Shown here: positions 26,158 through 35,474 of the stretch, in pieces
Layout of the letters: each line of letters starts with the position of its first letter
Numbering within the stretch: position 1 is the first letter of the stretch
DNA from: Bacteroidota bacterium
Lineage (GTDB): Bacteria; Bacteroidota; Bacteroidia; Chitinophagales; Saprospiraceae
Reading direction: 5' to 3'
Assembly: GCA_030147525.1 (NCBI GenBank)
Contig: JASBVF010000007.1
Span: 62,001 to 126,000, forward strand
DNA: 64,000 bases
Notes under the pieces: model-generated
Told to the model about the DNA's origin: nothing
The model's input: only the letters and a program-made list of their open reading frames with translations
The model's database searches: none
Program-made: the position numbers and the translations under genes

Positions 26158-26583
26158 ATGCGATCCTTGCTCACCTGTCTGCTGATCTTTTTTTCATTCA
26201 ACATCTTTGCTCAAACCAAAGTGCAGCGCCAACTCGAATCACTCGAACACCGGCGCTTCGAGGCTATGACCCAAAAAGACGCTGCCTTCCTGCAAAATGT
26301 CCTTGCCGACGGCCTGACCTACACTCACTCCAATGGCTTTATTGAAAACAAAGCCGAACACATCGAAAACATATTAGCCGGCACCATTGAGTACCGGTCC
26401 ATGCAGCCGGAATCCGCCAAAATTCAGGTTTACAAAAAAACGGCAGTGATCAACGGGTTCGTCAAGGTGGGCGGCACTTACAAGGGCACGGAATTCAACA
26501 TCCGCCTGCGCTACATGGATGTTTACATCAAAAAAAGAGGAAAGTGGAAGCTGGCGGCGTGGCAGTCCGTGAAAGTAGATTGA
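26158..26583 (+). CDS. Exported DUF4440 / NTF2-like protein
   Basis: The 141-residue protein has a signal peptide (MRSLLTCLLIFFSFNIFAQ) and one NTF2-like fold: HRRFEAMTQKDAAFLQNVLA, LTYTHSNGFIENKAEHIENI, then VKVGGTYKGTEFNIRLRYMD and GKWKLAAWQSVKVD. The pattern matches DUF4440 proteins, a SnoaL-like family used for small-molecule binding or, less often, catalysis. No catalytic residue can be named. It sits between two strong terminators and is probably expressed from its own promoter. Confidence 0.82.
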   Translation: MRSLLTCLLIFFSFNIFAQTKVQRQLESLEHRRFEAMTQKDAAFLQNVLADGLTYTHSNGFIENKAEHIENILAGTIEYRSMQPESAKIQVYKKTAVINGFVKVGGTYKGTEFNIRLRYMDVYIKKRGKWKLAAWQSVKVD

Positions 26584-26586
26584 TGA

Positions 26587-26618
26587 AAAAAGCCGGGCGA
26601 TCGCCCGGCTTTTTTTTA
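26587..26618. terminator. Palindromic bidirectional terminator
   Basis: A continuous palindrome (26591-26610) flanked by A and T tracts separates the convergent NTF2-like gene and the VWA gene. Confidence 0.88.
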
Positions 26619-26624
26619 TCAAAA

Positions 26625-28496
26625 TTATTTGTCTGCTGTTTGCGGCTCCTGCAAAGCTCCCGTCGATTCGATCATCCGCACAAGCTCGGCACGGTAGCCG
26701 TTTTCGTCTTTGCCCAGGGCGTTTTTCGCCAGCTTTGCAGCGCTTGCGTAGGTAGAGTTTCCCTTAAATTCTGAATTGCGGAGCAACATCCCAAACTCTG
26801 CCACAGCGGCGGCAAAACGCAAATTTTCAGAAGCCTTACTGCTGGTTTCCCCTTCGATGGCCTTTTCGATCAACTTGCTTTTGTCGCCGTCGGGGGCTTT
26901 GTAGCGAAGTTTTACCGTAGCGATTTCGGAGGTCTTGCCCGCTGATTTTACCACTTCCGTTTTTTGGTATTTCAAATCATCGACAGAGCTGAAAAAAGGA
27001 CTTTCCACGCCCACCGGGATGATTTCGTACAGTGCCGTCACCCGGTGGCCGCTGCCGAGTTCGCCCGCATCTTTTTTGTCGTCGTTGAAATCTTCTTTGT
27101 TCAACAGGCGGTTTTCGTAGCCGATCAAACGGTAGCCCTGCACCTGGGCGGGGTTGAATTCAATCTGGATTTTCACATCCTTGGCAATGGTGAAAAGCGT
27201 CCCGCCAAATTCGTTCACCAGCACTTTTTTACCCTCGCTGATATTGTCGATGTAGTAGTGATTACCGTTGCCGGAGTCGGCGAGTTTCTGCATTTTGTTG
27301 TCCTTATAATTACTCATCCCGTAGCCGAGAACGGTGAGGAACACGCCGCTTTCCCGCTCTTTTTCAATGAGTTGTACCAGTTCGCCATCGCTGCTCGTGC
27401 CCACGTTGAAGTCGCCATCCGTGGCGACGATCACCCGGTTGTTGCCTTGCTTCGCAAAATTTTCACGGGCCACCTGGTACGCCAGTTTGATGCCCGCAGC
27501 GCCTGCCGTCGATCCGCCGGCTTCGAGGTTGTCGATGGCTTCCCGGATTTTCTGCTTGTCCTTGCCGGAGGTGGACGGCAGCACGAGTCCCGCAGCGCCT
27601 GCGTATACGACCATCGCCACCCGGTCCTGCGGACGAAGCTGGTCAACGAGCAGTTTCATCGAAGATTTTACAAGTGGCAGCTTGTTCATCGCCTGCATGC
27701 TGCCCGACACGTCGATGAGGAAGACGAGGTTGGAGGGCGGCAGGTTGTCCACTGGGATTTTTTTGCCTTGCAGCCCAATCAATAACAGGTTGTGCTGATC
27801 GTTCCACGGGCATTTTTGCAGTTCCGTCACCACTTCGAACGGCTGCTCACCTTTCGGCTGCGGGTATTCGTAGTCAAAATAATTCACCATTTCCTCGATG
27901 CGCACGGCATCGGCAGGCGGCATCTGGCCATTTTGGATAAAACGCCGGAGGTTGCTGTACGAGGCAGCATCCACGTCGATGGAGAAGGTGGAAAGCGGCG
28001 TTTCTTTGGCTTTGAAAAAACGGTTTTCGTTGATGTGGTCGTAGTCTTCCGTATTGAAATTATCGATGGGTTCGGTGTACATCCGGTTGGAAATAATGCC
28101 TTGGGTCGCCGGGGCGCCGGCCATGTCGTATTGGCGCATTTCCTTTTGTAATTTTTTGCTGTAGCCTGTTATCACCACTTCAGAAAGCTGCGCATTGGAT
28201 TGAACCATGGTTACTTTCACAAAGTCACCTTCGCAGATTTTTTTGACCTCCTGGATCTCATAGCCCGTGTAACTAAAAACGAGCGTTTCACACCGCTTCC
28301 GGGTTTGGAGGGAAAATTCGCCGTTCACATCCGTGACGGCTCCCTCCTTGCTGCCTTTCACCTGGATGGACACGCCGATGAGCGGCTGCCCTGCTTCATC
28401 CATCACTTTTCCTTTGAGTGTGTGCGGCTCGGAGTTGCCGGTGCTGGCCATAGCGAAAATCCAAATGGCGAGCAAGTTGAAAATTGCTGTTTTCAT
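26625..28496 (-). CDS. YfbK-like von Willebrand factor A protein with CarboxypepD-like N-domain
   Basis: The 623-residue exported protein starts with a signal peptide, then a carboxypeptidase-regulatory-like domain (26-100: LKGKVMDEAGQPLIGVSIQV, GAVTDVNGEFSLQTR). This ends in LSEVVITG (104-111), the form seen at the start of SusC-type receptors. A YfbK N-terminal region follows (ETPLSTFSIDVDAASYSNLR, then ADAVRIEEMVNYFDY). The VWA domain has an intact metal site DVSGS (262-266) and VATDGDFNVG. The C-terminus resembles DUF3520. Role unknown; a surface or periplasmic metal-dependent adhesion/assembly protein is likely. It is transcribed away from the sigma/anti-sigma pair. Confidence 0.9.
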   Translation of the reverse strand: MKTAIFNLLAIWIFAMASTGNSEPHTLKGKVMDEAGQPLIGVSIQVKGSKEGAVTDVNGEFSLQTRKRCETLVFSYTGYEIQEVKKICEGDFVKVTMVQSNAQLSEVVITGYSKKLQKEMRQYDMAGAPATQGIISNRMYTEPIDNFNTEDYDHINENRFFKAKETPLSTFSIDVDAASYSNLRRFIQNGQMPPADAVRIEEMVNYFDYEYPQPKGEQPFEVVTELQKCPWNDQHNLLLIGLQGKKIPVDNLPPSNLVFLIDVSGSMQAMNKLPLVKSSMKLLVDQLRPQDRVAMVVYAGAAGLVLPSTSGKDKQKIREAIDNLEAGGSTAGAAGIKLAYQVARENFAKQGNNRVIVATDGDFNVGTSSDGELVQLIEKERESGVFLTVLGYGMSNYKDNKMQKLADSGNGNHYYIDNISEGKKVLVNEFGGTLFTIAKDVKIQIEFNPAQVQGYRLIGYENRLLNKEDFNDDKKDAGELGSGHRVTALYEIIPVGVESPFFSSVDDLKYQKTEVVKSAGKTSEIATVKLRYKAPDGDKSKLIEKAIEGETSSKASENLRFAAAVAEFGMLLRNSEFKGNSTYASAAKLAKNALGKDENGYRAELVRMIESTGALQEPQTADK

Positions 28497-28643
28497 CGTT
28501 ATCTTTTTTTAGTGAAAAAATTCAAGGACGGAGGGAGGATGCAGCGCCGGTGAAGGATTACACACGGAGGCGGGAATTTTTCAATAAGTTTGTTGAAAAA
28601 TTAGCGGCTCAAGACTGGCCGCCAGCTGTTTTCAAAATAAAAA

Positions 28644-29258
28644 ATGCTCAAATTTTTCCGCCGAAATATCACCGAAAAAACGGACGACGAGCTGGTGCAA
28701 CTCTACCAGTCGGAGGGCGACGTGGAGCACCTTGGCGTGCTGTTCGAGCGCTACGTGGAACTAGTGTACGGCGTGTGTTTGAAATATTTCAAAGACAGCA
28801 CCCTGGCGGAAGATGCGGTGATGAATATTTTTGAAACGCTGGTGGAAAAAGTGCGGACGCAGGACATTCGCCAGTTCCGGCCCTGGCTGCATGTGGTGGC
28901 GAAAAATCACTGTCTGATGCAGTTGCGCAAGAAAAATTACACGGTTTCTTTCGATGAAATGCCGCCCTCCATGCAGGCCGAAGTTGTGCAATCGGAGGAA
29001 CCGTTGCATCCATTGGATGTTTTTGATGAAAACGGCGAGGAACAGGCGCTGAAAAACTGCATCGAAAAATTGACGCCGCATCAAAAACACTGCATTGAGC
29101 AGTTTTATTTTGAAAACAGATCGTACAAGGAAATTGCGGATCTGACCGGCGACGAATTGGGCCTCGTGCGGTCCAACATCCAAAACGGACGCCGGAATCT
29201 CCGCATTTGCATGGAAAAAACAGCCCCGGCCGAAGGCTGGAGCAACAAGGATCAATGA
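28644..29258 (+). CDS. ECF-type RNA polymerase sigma factor
   Basis: The 204-residue protein has sigma region 2 (GVLFERYVELVYGVCLKYFK, then DAVMNIFETLVEKVR, FRPWLHVVAKNHCLMQLRK) and region 4 with a helix-turn-helix (RSYKEIADLTGDELGLVRSN, followed by IQNGRRNLRI). An unusually long acidic linker (EVVQSEEPLHPLDVFDENGE) separates them. It directs transcription from its own promoter class. The stop codon overlaps the start of the next gene (ATGA), so it is translationally coupled to an anti-sigma-like protein, as is usual for ECF pairs. It is divergent from the VWA gene. Confidence 0.92.
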   Translation: MLKFFRRNITEKTDDELVQLYQSEGDVEHLGVLFERYVELVYGVCLKYFKDSTLAEDAVMNIFETLVEKVRTQDIRQFRPWLHVVAKNHCLMQLRKKNYTVSFDEMPPSMQAEVVQSEEPLHPLDVFDENGEEQALKNCIEKLTPHQKHCIEQFYFENRSYKEIADLTGDELGLVRSNIQNGRRNLRICMEKTAPAEGWSNKDQ

Positions 29259-30574
29259 GTTTTGAACAAAAAAATAAAAACTGGCTGACGCCGCTCCTCC
29301 GCTGGATCAGTGGGGAAGCTACCCGCCACGACGAGCAGTCGCTGGACGCACTGGCGAAGGACGACCCATTCCTCGCCGATGCGCTCGATGGCTACCGCTC
29401 GCAGGCGGACGGCCATCACGCCGAAACCGTGACGAGGCTGAAAGCAAACCTGCGCCGCCGCACCCGGAAGCAGCGTGGCGCCGGGTTTTACGTGTTGCGG
29501 GTGGCGGCCATCGGTGCAGTGCTGGTGGCAGCGTGGATTGTTTTTCAGCAGTTTAACCAAAGTGAAACTATGCAGGCTGACATGGCAGAGCAGGTACCGC
29601 AAGCGCAGGAAAAACCGGCTGCCCAGACAGCTCCGTCCGCCACGCAACCAGAGCCGGAAAGCCTCTCCGCCGCCGAGGACACCGCTGTATCTCAGTCTTT
29701 TTCAAAGAAAAAGTCAGAAACGCCTGGCATCGAAGCTGACCAGCTTGCTCTTTCCGATGATAAAAAACCAGCGTTAAAATATGCACCGGCTGAGGCGCAG
29801 GCTCCCCAAGTTTTTGAAGAAGAAAAAATAGTAGTTGCTGATTCCTCTCCAGTCGTTGCGGAAGCGGATGTTGCGATTTCACAAAAAAAAGAAACCCCCG
29901 AAGTACAGGTGCAGGCTATGGAAAATGCTCAAGCCGGACAGGACGTTGCTGCCAAACGCAAAAGCGCCGACCGTCCCATGCCTCCTGCAGCGGCCCTGAA
30001 CGCTCCTGCCCAATCCCCAAAACAGTCCCGGACGATCACTGGCACCATCACCGATGAATCGGGCGAGCCGCTCATCGGGGCCAATGTTTTGGCAAAAGGG
30101 ACGGCGGTGGGCGCTACCACGGGTATCGATGGCAGCTACTCGATCAATGTGCCAGCAGGAACTTCGGCCCTGCAATTTGCTTACGTGGGTTTCACGACAT
30201 TGGAAGTAAATCTGGCAGATGAAAACCGCCTGGACGTGCAACTGAGCAAAGGCGGAGCGGAGCTTTCGGAGGTCGTGGTGACGGGTTTGAGCAGGAGCCG
30301 GAAAGTAATTTCACCTAAACCCAAAGGCGGTTTTAAAAAATTTGAAAAATACCTCCGGGAAAACATGCGCCGGCCCGATTCGGCAGCAGCGGTGCAGGCT
30401 TCGGGTGAGGTGACCGTCCGGTTCCGCATTTTAAAAAATGGAACGCTCGCCGATTTTCAGCCCTCCGGCTCGCTCGGCCAGGAGTTCAAAGACGAGGCTG
30501 TCCGCCTGCTGCGGGAAGGGCCGGATTGGCGGGGCGAGCCAAATGCTTTCACGACTTACACCATCCGTTTTTGA
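29255..30574 (+). CDS. Anti-sigma-like membrane protein with CarboxypepD-like and TonB C-terminal domains
   Basis: Starting at the ATG overlapping the sigma gene stop, the product is 439 residues. It has a cytoplasmic N-terminal part (1-76) with no HxxxCxxC zinc motif, one membrane helix (about 77-98, VLRVAAIGAVLVAAWIVF), a long Pro/Ala/Glu linker, a CarboxypepD-regulatory-like domain (258-335; GEPLIGANVLAKGTAVGATT), the TonB-box-like LSEVVVTG (337-344), and a TonB C-terminal domain (about 358-439; GEVTVRFRILKNGTLADFQP). The anti-sigma role is inferred from coupling and topology. The combination with a TonB-type end is unusual. A frame extension upstream to 29207 lies inside the sigma gene and is not used. 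Confidence 0.82.
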   Translation: MSFEQKNKNWLTPLLRWISGEATRHDEQSLDALAKDDPFLADALDGYRSQADGHHAETVTRLKANLRRRTRKQRGAGFYVLRVAAIGAVLVAAWIVFQQFNQSETMQADMAEQVPQAQEKPAAQTAPSATQPEPESLSAAEDTAVSQSFSKKKSETPGIEADQLALSDDKKPALKYAPAEAQAPQVFEEEKIVVADSSPVVAEADVAISQKKETPEVQVQAMENAQAGQDVAAKRKSADRPMPPAAALNAPAQSPKQSRTITGTITDESGEPLIGANVLAKGTAVGATTGIDGSYSINVPAGTSALQFAYVGFTTLEVNLADENRLDVQLSKGGAELSEVVVTGLSRSRKVISPKPKGGFKKFEKYLRENMRRPDSAAAVQASGEVTVRFRILKNGTLADFQPSGSLGQEFKDEAVRLLREGPDWRGEPNAFTTYTIRF

Positions 30575-30706
30575 GTTCAAAATTTAACTTTTCTTAATCT
30601 TCCCTTCATTTCGGATTCACCTGGCCGGGCAATCTTTGCGCCATCATTTAGTTGCTGACTTCAATAGAAGTTTTTCTCACCTTACTACCCAATGTCGCTA
30701 ACGTTG

Positions 30707-30744
30707 CCCGTCCAGGCCGCCCGGTCTCGACGGGTTCTTTTTTT
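30707..30744 (+). terminator. Terminator after the anti-sigma-like gene
   Basis: CCCGTC (30707-30712) pairs with GACGGG (30729-30734) and is followed by a T-rich tract to 30744. The stem is short but GC-rich. Confidence 0.55.
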
Positions 30745-30780
30745 ATCCAAAACCCATTTTGTAACTTGCTGCCCCTACAC

Positions 30781-30862
30781 AATGAGTGAAGGATGGAATG
30801 AGAGAATGATAGAAGAAGGAGCCTGGGAAATATTCTATCATTCCATCCTTCACTCAATCAAT
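30781..30862. repeat. Octamer-repeat hairpin upstream of the beta-CASP gene
   Basis: The left arm consists of octamers AATGAGTG, AAGGATGG, AATGAGAG, AATGATAG (30781-30812). 30784-30801 pairs perfectly over 18 bp with 30838-30855. It lies 18 bp before the start codon of the next gene and has no plus-strand T tract, so it may be part of that gene's leader. Confidence 0.8.
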
Positions 30863-30872
30863 CATTACCAAC

Positions 30873-32276
30873 ATGAAAGTAAAATTCTGCGGAGCAGCAC
30901 GTGAAGTAACCGGCAGTGCTCATCTTCTCACACTCGACGATGGTTTTAAAATCCTGCTCGACTGCGGGCTGTACCAGGGCAGTAGCGAAAAATGGAAAGA
31001 TTTTAATGAAACATGGCAGTTTGATCCGGAGGAGGTTAACTGCGTGATTCTTTCGCATGCTCACATCGATCACAGTGGGCGCTTGCCCAAGCTGGTTAAA
31101 GATGGGTACAGAGGGCCAATTTACAGCACCCATGCCACCCGCAGCCTTTGCGCTATCATGCTGCTCGACAGTGCGTTTATACAGGAACGGGACGCAGAAT
31201 ATTACAACAAAAGAAGAGGGCGCTCGAGCGGCAAACTTCGTGAACCGTTGTACGATCAGGACGATGTCAAGCAAACGATGGATCGTTTTGTGAGCCATGG
31301 CTATGGCCGGAAGTTCGAAGTGTATCCGGGCGTAGAGGTGGAATTCAGGGATGCCGGCCATATTTTAGGCAGCGCCAGTGTAGGGATGACCATCAGGGAA
31401 AAAGATGGCAATGTCATCCGTTTCGGCTTTACCGGCGACATTGGCCGGCCCAGTCGTCCCATCCTGCGGGATCCGCAGCTGATGGACGAAATGGACTACC
31501 TGATCTGCGAATCGACCTACGGCGACAAAAACCACGAAGCGCCGCCGGAAGAGGTGGATCACCTCCTCAGAATCATTCGCCATACGTGCCTCGAAAAAAA
31601 AGGTAAACTGATCATCCCTGCCTTCAGTGTAGGCCGCACGCAGGAAATCGTTTACATCATGGACAAGCTGGAACATGCCGGGAAGCTTCCTCGTGTGCCG
31701 GTGTACGTTGACAGCCCGCTGGCGGTCAATGCGACCGTTATTTTTGGCTCACACCCGGAGTGTTATGATGCGGAGTTAAGCAGCTACATTTTGAGAGACC
31801 CCAATCCGTTTGGGTTCAGCAATTTGACGTACATTAAAAAAGTAGAAGCCTCCAAAGCGCTTAACCATTCGAAAGAACCCTGCATCATCATCAGTGCATC
31901 GGGCATGGCCAATGCCGGGCGTGTCAAGCATCACATTTACAACAACATTTCAGATCAAAAAAATACCATCCTGATCGTTGGCTACTGCTCGCCGGACACA
32001 CCTGGCGGAGCCTTGCGCAACGGCGCCAAGCAGCTGCGGCTATTTGGAGAGGAAAAAACTGTAAGAGCTGATGTCGAGATCATGGATTCCTTCTCGGCCC
32101 ATGCTGATCGCTCCGAGATTTCCGACTTCCTGGCTAACCAGCGGAAGTCTGTAAAAAAACTTTTTCTCGTCCATGGTGAAATAGAAAGGCAGGAAAGCCT
32201 TCGAACATTACTGGGCGAGGATGGGTTTAAGAAAGTTGAGATCCCGGTGCTGGGACAGGAGTTTAATGTCTATTAA
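30873..32276 (+). CDS. MBL-fold / beta-CASP ribonuclease-like protein
   Basis: The 467-residue protein combines a metallo-beta-lactamase fold with a beta-CASP domain and the RNA-specificity C-terminal motif. The metal site is SHAHIDHSGRLP (H62, H64, D66, H67), with AGHILGSASV further on and ESTYGDKNH. Beta-CASP features are PAFSVGRTQEIVYIMDKL and IIISASGMANAGRVKHH. The C-terminal DSFSAHADRSEI completes the family pattern. Members (CPSF73/YSH1-like) are endo/exonucleases acting on RNA; cytoplasmic. It seems monocistronic. Confidence 0.93.
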   Translation: MKVKFCGAAREVTGSAHLLTLDDGFKILLDCGLYQGSSEKWKDFNETWQFDPEEVNCVILSHAHIDHSGRLPKLVKDGYRGPIYSTHATRSLCAIMLLDSAFIQERDAEYYNKRRGRSSGKLREPLYDQDDVKQTMDRFVSHGYGRKFEVYPGVEVEFRDAGHILGSASVGMTIREKDGNVIRFGFTGDIGRPSRPILRDPQLMDEMDYLICESTYGDKNHEAPPEEVDHLLRIIRHTCLEKKGKLIIPAFSVGRTQEIVYIMDKLEHAGKLPRVPVYVDSPLAVNATVIFGSHPECYDAELSSYILRDPNPFGFSNLTYIKKVEASKALNHSKEPCIIISASGMANAGRVKHHIYNNISDQKNTILIVGYCSPDTPGGALRNGAKQLRLFGEEKTVRADVEIMDSFSAHADRSEISDFLANQRKSVKKLFLVHGEIERQESLRTLLGEDGFKKVEIPVLGQEFNVY

Positions 32277-32412
32277 TAAAACTGCCTTTCCCGCTTTGTG
32301 AAAATCGCAAGATTTGCACCTCATCTGACAAACCCGCCATTGAGTACCACCTAACGAACTGTTTTTGGGCCCTGCGAGCCCTGAAAGAGCTGAGAATGCT
32401 GGTTCGTATCAC

Positions 32413-32420
32413 TATTTTTG
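32413..32420 (+). promoter_or_regulatory. -7 promoter element for the lipoprotein/DUF5723 pair
   Basis: TATTTTTG followed by CAAAA matches TANNTTTG. Start of transcription here would leave the upstream part of the frame untranscribed, supporting the ATG at 32490. Confidence 0.5.
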
Positions 32421-32489
32421 CAAAATCCTGTTGCACTGTATTTTCGTACGGTGAATCAAAAGCCATGTGGCAAAAAAACTCTTTTCCTG

Positions 32490-34025
32490 ATGAAATGGTC
32501 ACCATTTTTTTTACTCTTTTTCCTGACGCTGGCAGCCTTCAGTTGCAAGCAAATTGATGAATTTCAGGACGCTGAAATCGTATCCGGCGATGCTGAATTT
32601 GCCATCCCTTTGCTCAAGGCAACCACCTCCATCCAGGATTTACTGGAGAATTTTGACGAATACACTTTTGTTGAAATCACGCCCGATGGCGTCATCCACC
32701 TTCGCTACAAAGGTGATGTACTTTCCCAGCAGGCTCAGGAGTTTTTTGCTGAAACACGAGCGAAACTTCCACCGCTCATCCCCATGGATACCACGCTTTT
32801 TGCACTGCCTTTTTCTTCGCCGGATCAGCTTGAAGTCGATTTTGCTACTTACAGCGCAGGCACGGTCGGGCTGGCTTTGGTTTCGGATTATGTCGGTACC
32901 GTCGACCTGACCGTCACTATTTTACAGGCGATTAAAGACGGGCAACCACTGACCATACACACGCAGTTTCAGTCGCCGGTTGGCTCCATGCCTATCTTCT
33001 TTCATTATCCGCAGGAAATTGCACAGACAGCAGGCTACGACCTCGTGCCTGAAAACGGCATCGTCTGGGTGCGGTATGATGCCGTGACGGATGCGGGAGA
33101 CACCATCGAATTGCCTTTCATCGCACTCGTCAACAAGGATATTGATTTCTCCTACATCGAGGGCTATCTCGGAAATTTTAAACACAAAGGAAAACGGGAC
33201 AGCATCACCATCGAGTTTTTTGAAAACTGGATTCAGGGAGATGTTTACTTTGAAAACCCCGTCATTCAAATTCATATCGACAATTCTTTTGGTGTACCTA
33301 CCCGCTCTTCCATTGATATTTTTGACATTCTGACTGCCGATGGCGACCGGATTCCGCTGGAGAGTGATTTCATCACAGATACCGGAATTGACTTTGTCTA
33401 TCCGGCTAACGATGAGGTGGGGCAAACCAAAAACATGACTTTCACTTTCAATTCCCAAAACTCAAACATCGAAGACGTGCTTGGCTCCAGACCTGTTGCG
33501 CTGGACTACAAAGTCGACGCTATCATGAACCCTGACAGCCTTGTCGGAGAGCGGGGTTTTATCACTGACAGCAGCTACTATCGCATCCAGGTGGAAGTGG
33601 ATTTACCCCTGCACGGACGGGCCTCCGGTTTTGGGGTGGAGGATAGCTACGATGTGAATTTTGAAAGCTACGGTAACGTTAAGGAGGTGGAATTTAAAAT
33701 GGTCGCCGACAACAACATGCCGCTCGGAATTGACGGCCAGCTTTATTTCTACGATGAAAATGACAACGTGCTCGATTCACTTTTCAACGGGCTGAAACGC
33801 ATCGTCGCCCCTGCTCCTGTGAACGCCGAAGGCATCGTCACAGGAAAAACTTCACAAACCAACTACGCAATTTTTGATGCCGCACGCTTCGACAAGGTGA
33901 GGCCTGCCAAAACAATGAAACTCAAGGCTACCTTCTCCACCACCAACGAAGGCCAGCAGTCCGTCAAAGCATTTGCCGATCAGGATGTTGAAATCCGGAT
34001 GGGTATGAAATTGAAAACACAATAA
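32490..34025 (+). CDS. Lipoprotein of unknown function, partner of a DUF5723 protein
   Basis: The start at 32490 gives a 511-residue product with a clear lipoprotein signal ending AAFSC (C19). The mature part is beta-rich with several repeats of about 100-130 residues (for example VSGDAEFAIPLLKATTSIQD and KVDAIMNPDSLVGERGFITD). I do not recognise a named domain. The stop codon abuts the next start (TAAATG), so it is coupled to the DUF5723 outer-membrane-like gene. The two probably form an envelope pair. No catalytic motif is seen. Confidence 0.8.
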   Translation: MKWSPFFLLFFLTLAAFSCKQIDEFQDAEIVSGDAEFAIPLLKATTSIQDLLENFDEYTFVEITPDGVIHLRYKGDVLSQQAQEFFAETRAKLPPLIPMDTTLFALPFSSPDQLEVDFATYSAGTVGLALVSDYVGTVDLTVTILQAIKDGQPLTIHTQFQSPVGSMPIFFHYPQEIAQTAGYDLVPENGIVWVRYDAVTDAGDTIELPFIALVNKDIDFSYIEGYLGNFKHKGKRDSITIEFFENWIQGDVYFENPVIQIHIDNSFGVPTRSSIDIFDILTADGDRIPLESDFITDTGIDFVYPANDEVGQTKNMTFTFNSQNSNIEDVLGSRPVALDYKVDAIMNPDSLVGERGFITDSSYYRIQVEVDLPLHGRASGFGVEDSYDVNFESYGNVKEVEFKMVADNNMPLGIDGQLYFYDENDNVLDSLFNGLKRIVAPAPVNAEGIVTGKTSQTNYAIFDAARFDKVRPAKTMKLKATFSTTNEGQQSVKAFADQDVEIRMGMKLKTQ

Positions 34026-35348
34026 ATGAACTTCAGGATATCAATCACGGCCCTCGCCCTCCTGCTTTCCGCCCCCATGCTGGCCCAGCAGGAACTTGGA
34101 CTAAACCTCATGCACCACGTCTGGCAGTCGAATAAAACGAACCCGGCTATTGTACAGACCAATTCGTTCGTCATCGGCGGTCTTGGAATTCGTAACAACC
34201 TGGTTTTCGACGGGCCTACCTACAACCAGATCGTCACCAAACGAGATGGCAAGCCGGTCATTGACATTAACCGGTTTGTTAATTTTCTTGAGCCTGAAAA
34301 TACCGTCCGGGACGACCTCGATTTTTCGACTCTGAGTGCTGCATTCCGCATCAAAAACCTGACACTGAGCGTGGGCCACTCGATCAAATACCATGCGTTT
34401 TTTAAATATCCGAAAACACTGCCCCAGATCGTCTGGCAGGGTAACGCTCAGTTTATTGGTGAAACCGTTGACCTGTCTAACGAGTTACAAGTGTCTGGTT
34501 ACCATGAACTTGCGTTTGGCGCAGCCTATCAGTTCGGCAACTTGACGCTGGGTGCGAAAGGTAAACTGCTCAGCGGTATTGCCGATGCTACCACTCACGA
34601 TGACCACCACACTGCAACGCTCTACACCGACCCTGATGTCTATCAAATTACACTCAACGGCGATTACATCCTTCAGACTGCCAACTCCATCGACTACGAA
34701 AGTTACAATGACCTGGATGCTGATTTCAACTTCGGAACCTTCACTTTTGAAGAGTTTTTTGGTAAAAATTCAGGCTTCGCCTTCGATCTCGGCGCCCGCC
34801 TCCAACTCGGCAAACTGGACCTTGCCGCCAGCCTGCTCGATATCGGTAAAATCACCTGGGACGACAACGTAACCAACTACGCCGCCACAAAATCTTACCA
34901 GTACGACGGGCTCGATTTCTCGCAGGCACTGACCGGAGAAAACTCCACCTTCGGCGATGCGCTCGATACGCTGGAGGCACTTTTTCAGGTAGAAAAAACC
35001 AGCGGAGCTTACACCAACAAACTTCCCCGTAAAGTTTATCTGAGCGCTACTTACCAACTCACCGATATGTGGCAGGCAGGCGCTGTTTTTTTTAATGAAA
35101 ACTTCCGGGGCGAGTCAAAAGCTGCTCTTGCCGTCGGTGTGAATGCCACGCCTTTTAAAGCTGTAAATATCGGCGCCACCTACGCCATCAAGGAAAATAA
35201 AAGCTACGACAACCTGGGCCTGAACCTGACACTCGCACTCGGGCCGTTGCAAATATTTGGCGTCACCGACAACGTGTTCGCCCTCGTCAATCCGGGTGAT
35301 GCGAAGAACTTTACCGCCCGTTTCGGCATGGCTTTTTTGATGAAATAA
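34026..35348 (+). CDS. DUF5723-type outer membrane beta-barrel-like protein
   Basis: The 440-residue protein has a signal peptide (MNFRISITALALLLSAPMLA) and an alternating hydrophobic pattern typical of an outer-membrane barrel, with LSAAFRIKNLTLSVGHSIKY, FGAAYQFGNLTLGAKGKLLS and FDLGARLQLGKLDLAASLLD. The C-terminus (FTARFGMAFLMK) ends in an aromatic/hydrophobic strand. The match is to DUF5723, found in Bacteroidota; members have no defined biochemical role. It is translated directly after a lipoprotein, which suggests a joint envelope function. Confidence 0.8.
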   Translation: MNFRISITALALLLSAPMLAQQELGLNLMHHVWQSNKTNPAIVQTNSFVIGGLGIRNNLVFDGPTYNQIVTKRDGKPVIDINRFVNFLEPENTVRDDLDFSTLSAAFRIKNLTLSVGHSIKYHAFFKYPKTLPQIVWQGNAQFIGETVDLSNELQVSGYHELAFGAAYQFGNLTLGAKGKLLSGIADATTHDDHHTATLYTDPDVYQITLNGDYILQTANSIDYESYNDLDADFNFGTFTFEEFFGKNSGFAFDLGARLQLGKLDLAASLLDIGKITWDDNVTNYAATKSYQYDGLDFSQALTGENSTFGDALDTLEALFQVEKTSGAYTNKLPRKVYLSATYQLTDMWQAGAVFFNENFRGESKAALAVGVNATPFKAVNIGATYAIKENKSYDNLGLNLTLALGPLQIFGVTDNVFALVNPGDAKNFTARFGMAFLMK

Positions 35349-35448
35349 TCGGGGTAAAACATTTCATTCTGAAAAACAGCCCTCACGGTCATCTATTTCC
35401 TGTGAGGGCTGTTTCGTTTTCCAATCGTGTGAATTCAAACTTTCGCCC

Positions 35449-35456
35449 TACTTTTG
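35449..35456 (+). promoter_or_regulatory. -7 promoter element for the polyprenyl synthase gene
   Basis: TACTTTTG followed by CCGCC is a full match to TANNTTTG, 18 bp before the ATG at 35475. The TTG start further upstream would overlap it, favouring the ATG. Confidence 0.5.
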
Positions 35457-35474
35457 CCGCCATTGCCTAAATCC

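Noticed and set aside
27792-28151. Open frames opposite the VWA gene
   Set aside because: They are shadows of the strongly coding minus-strand frame.
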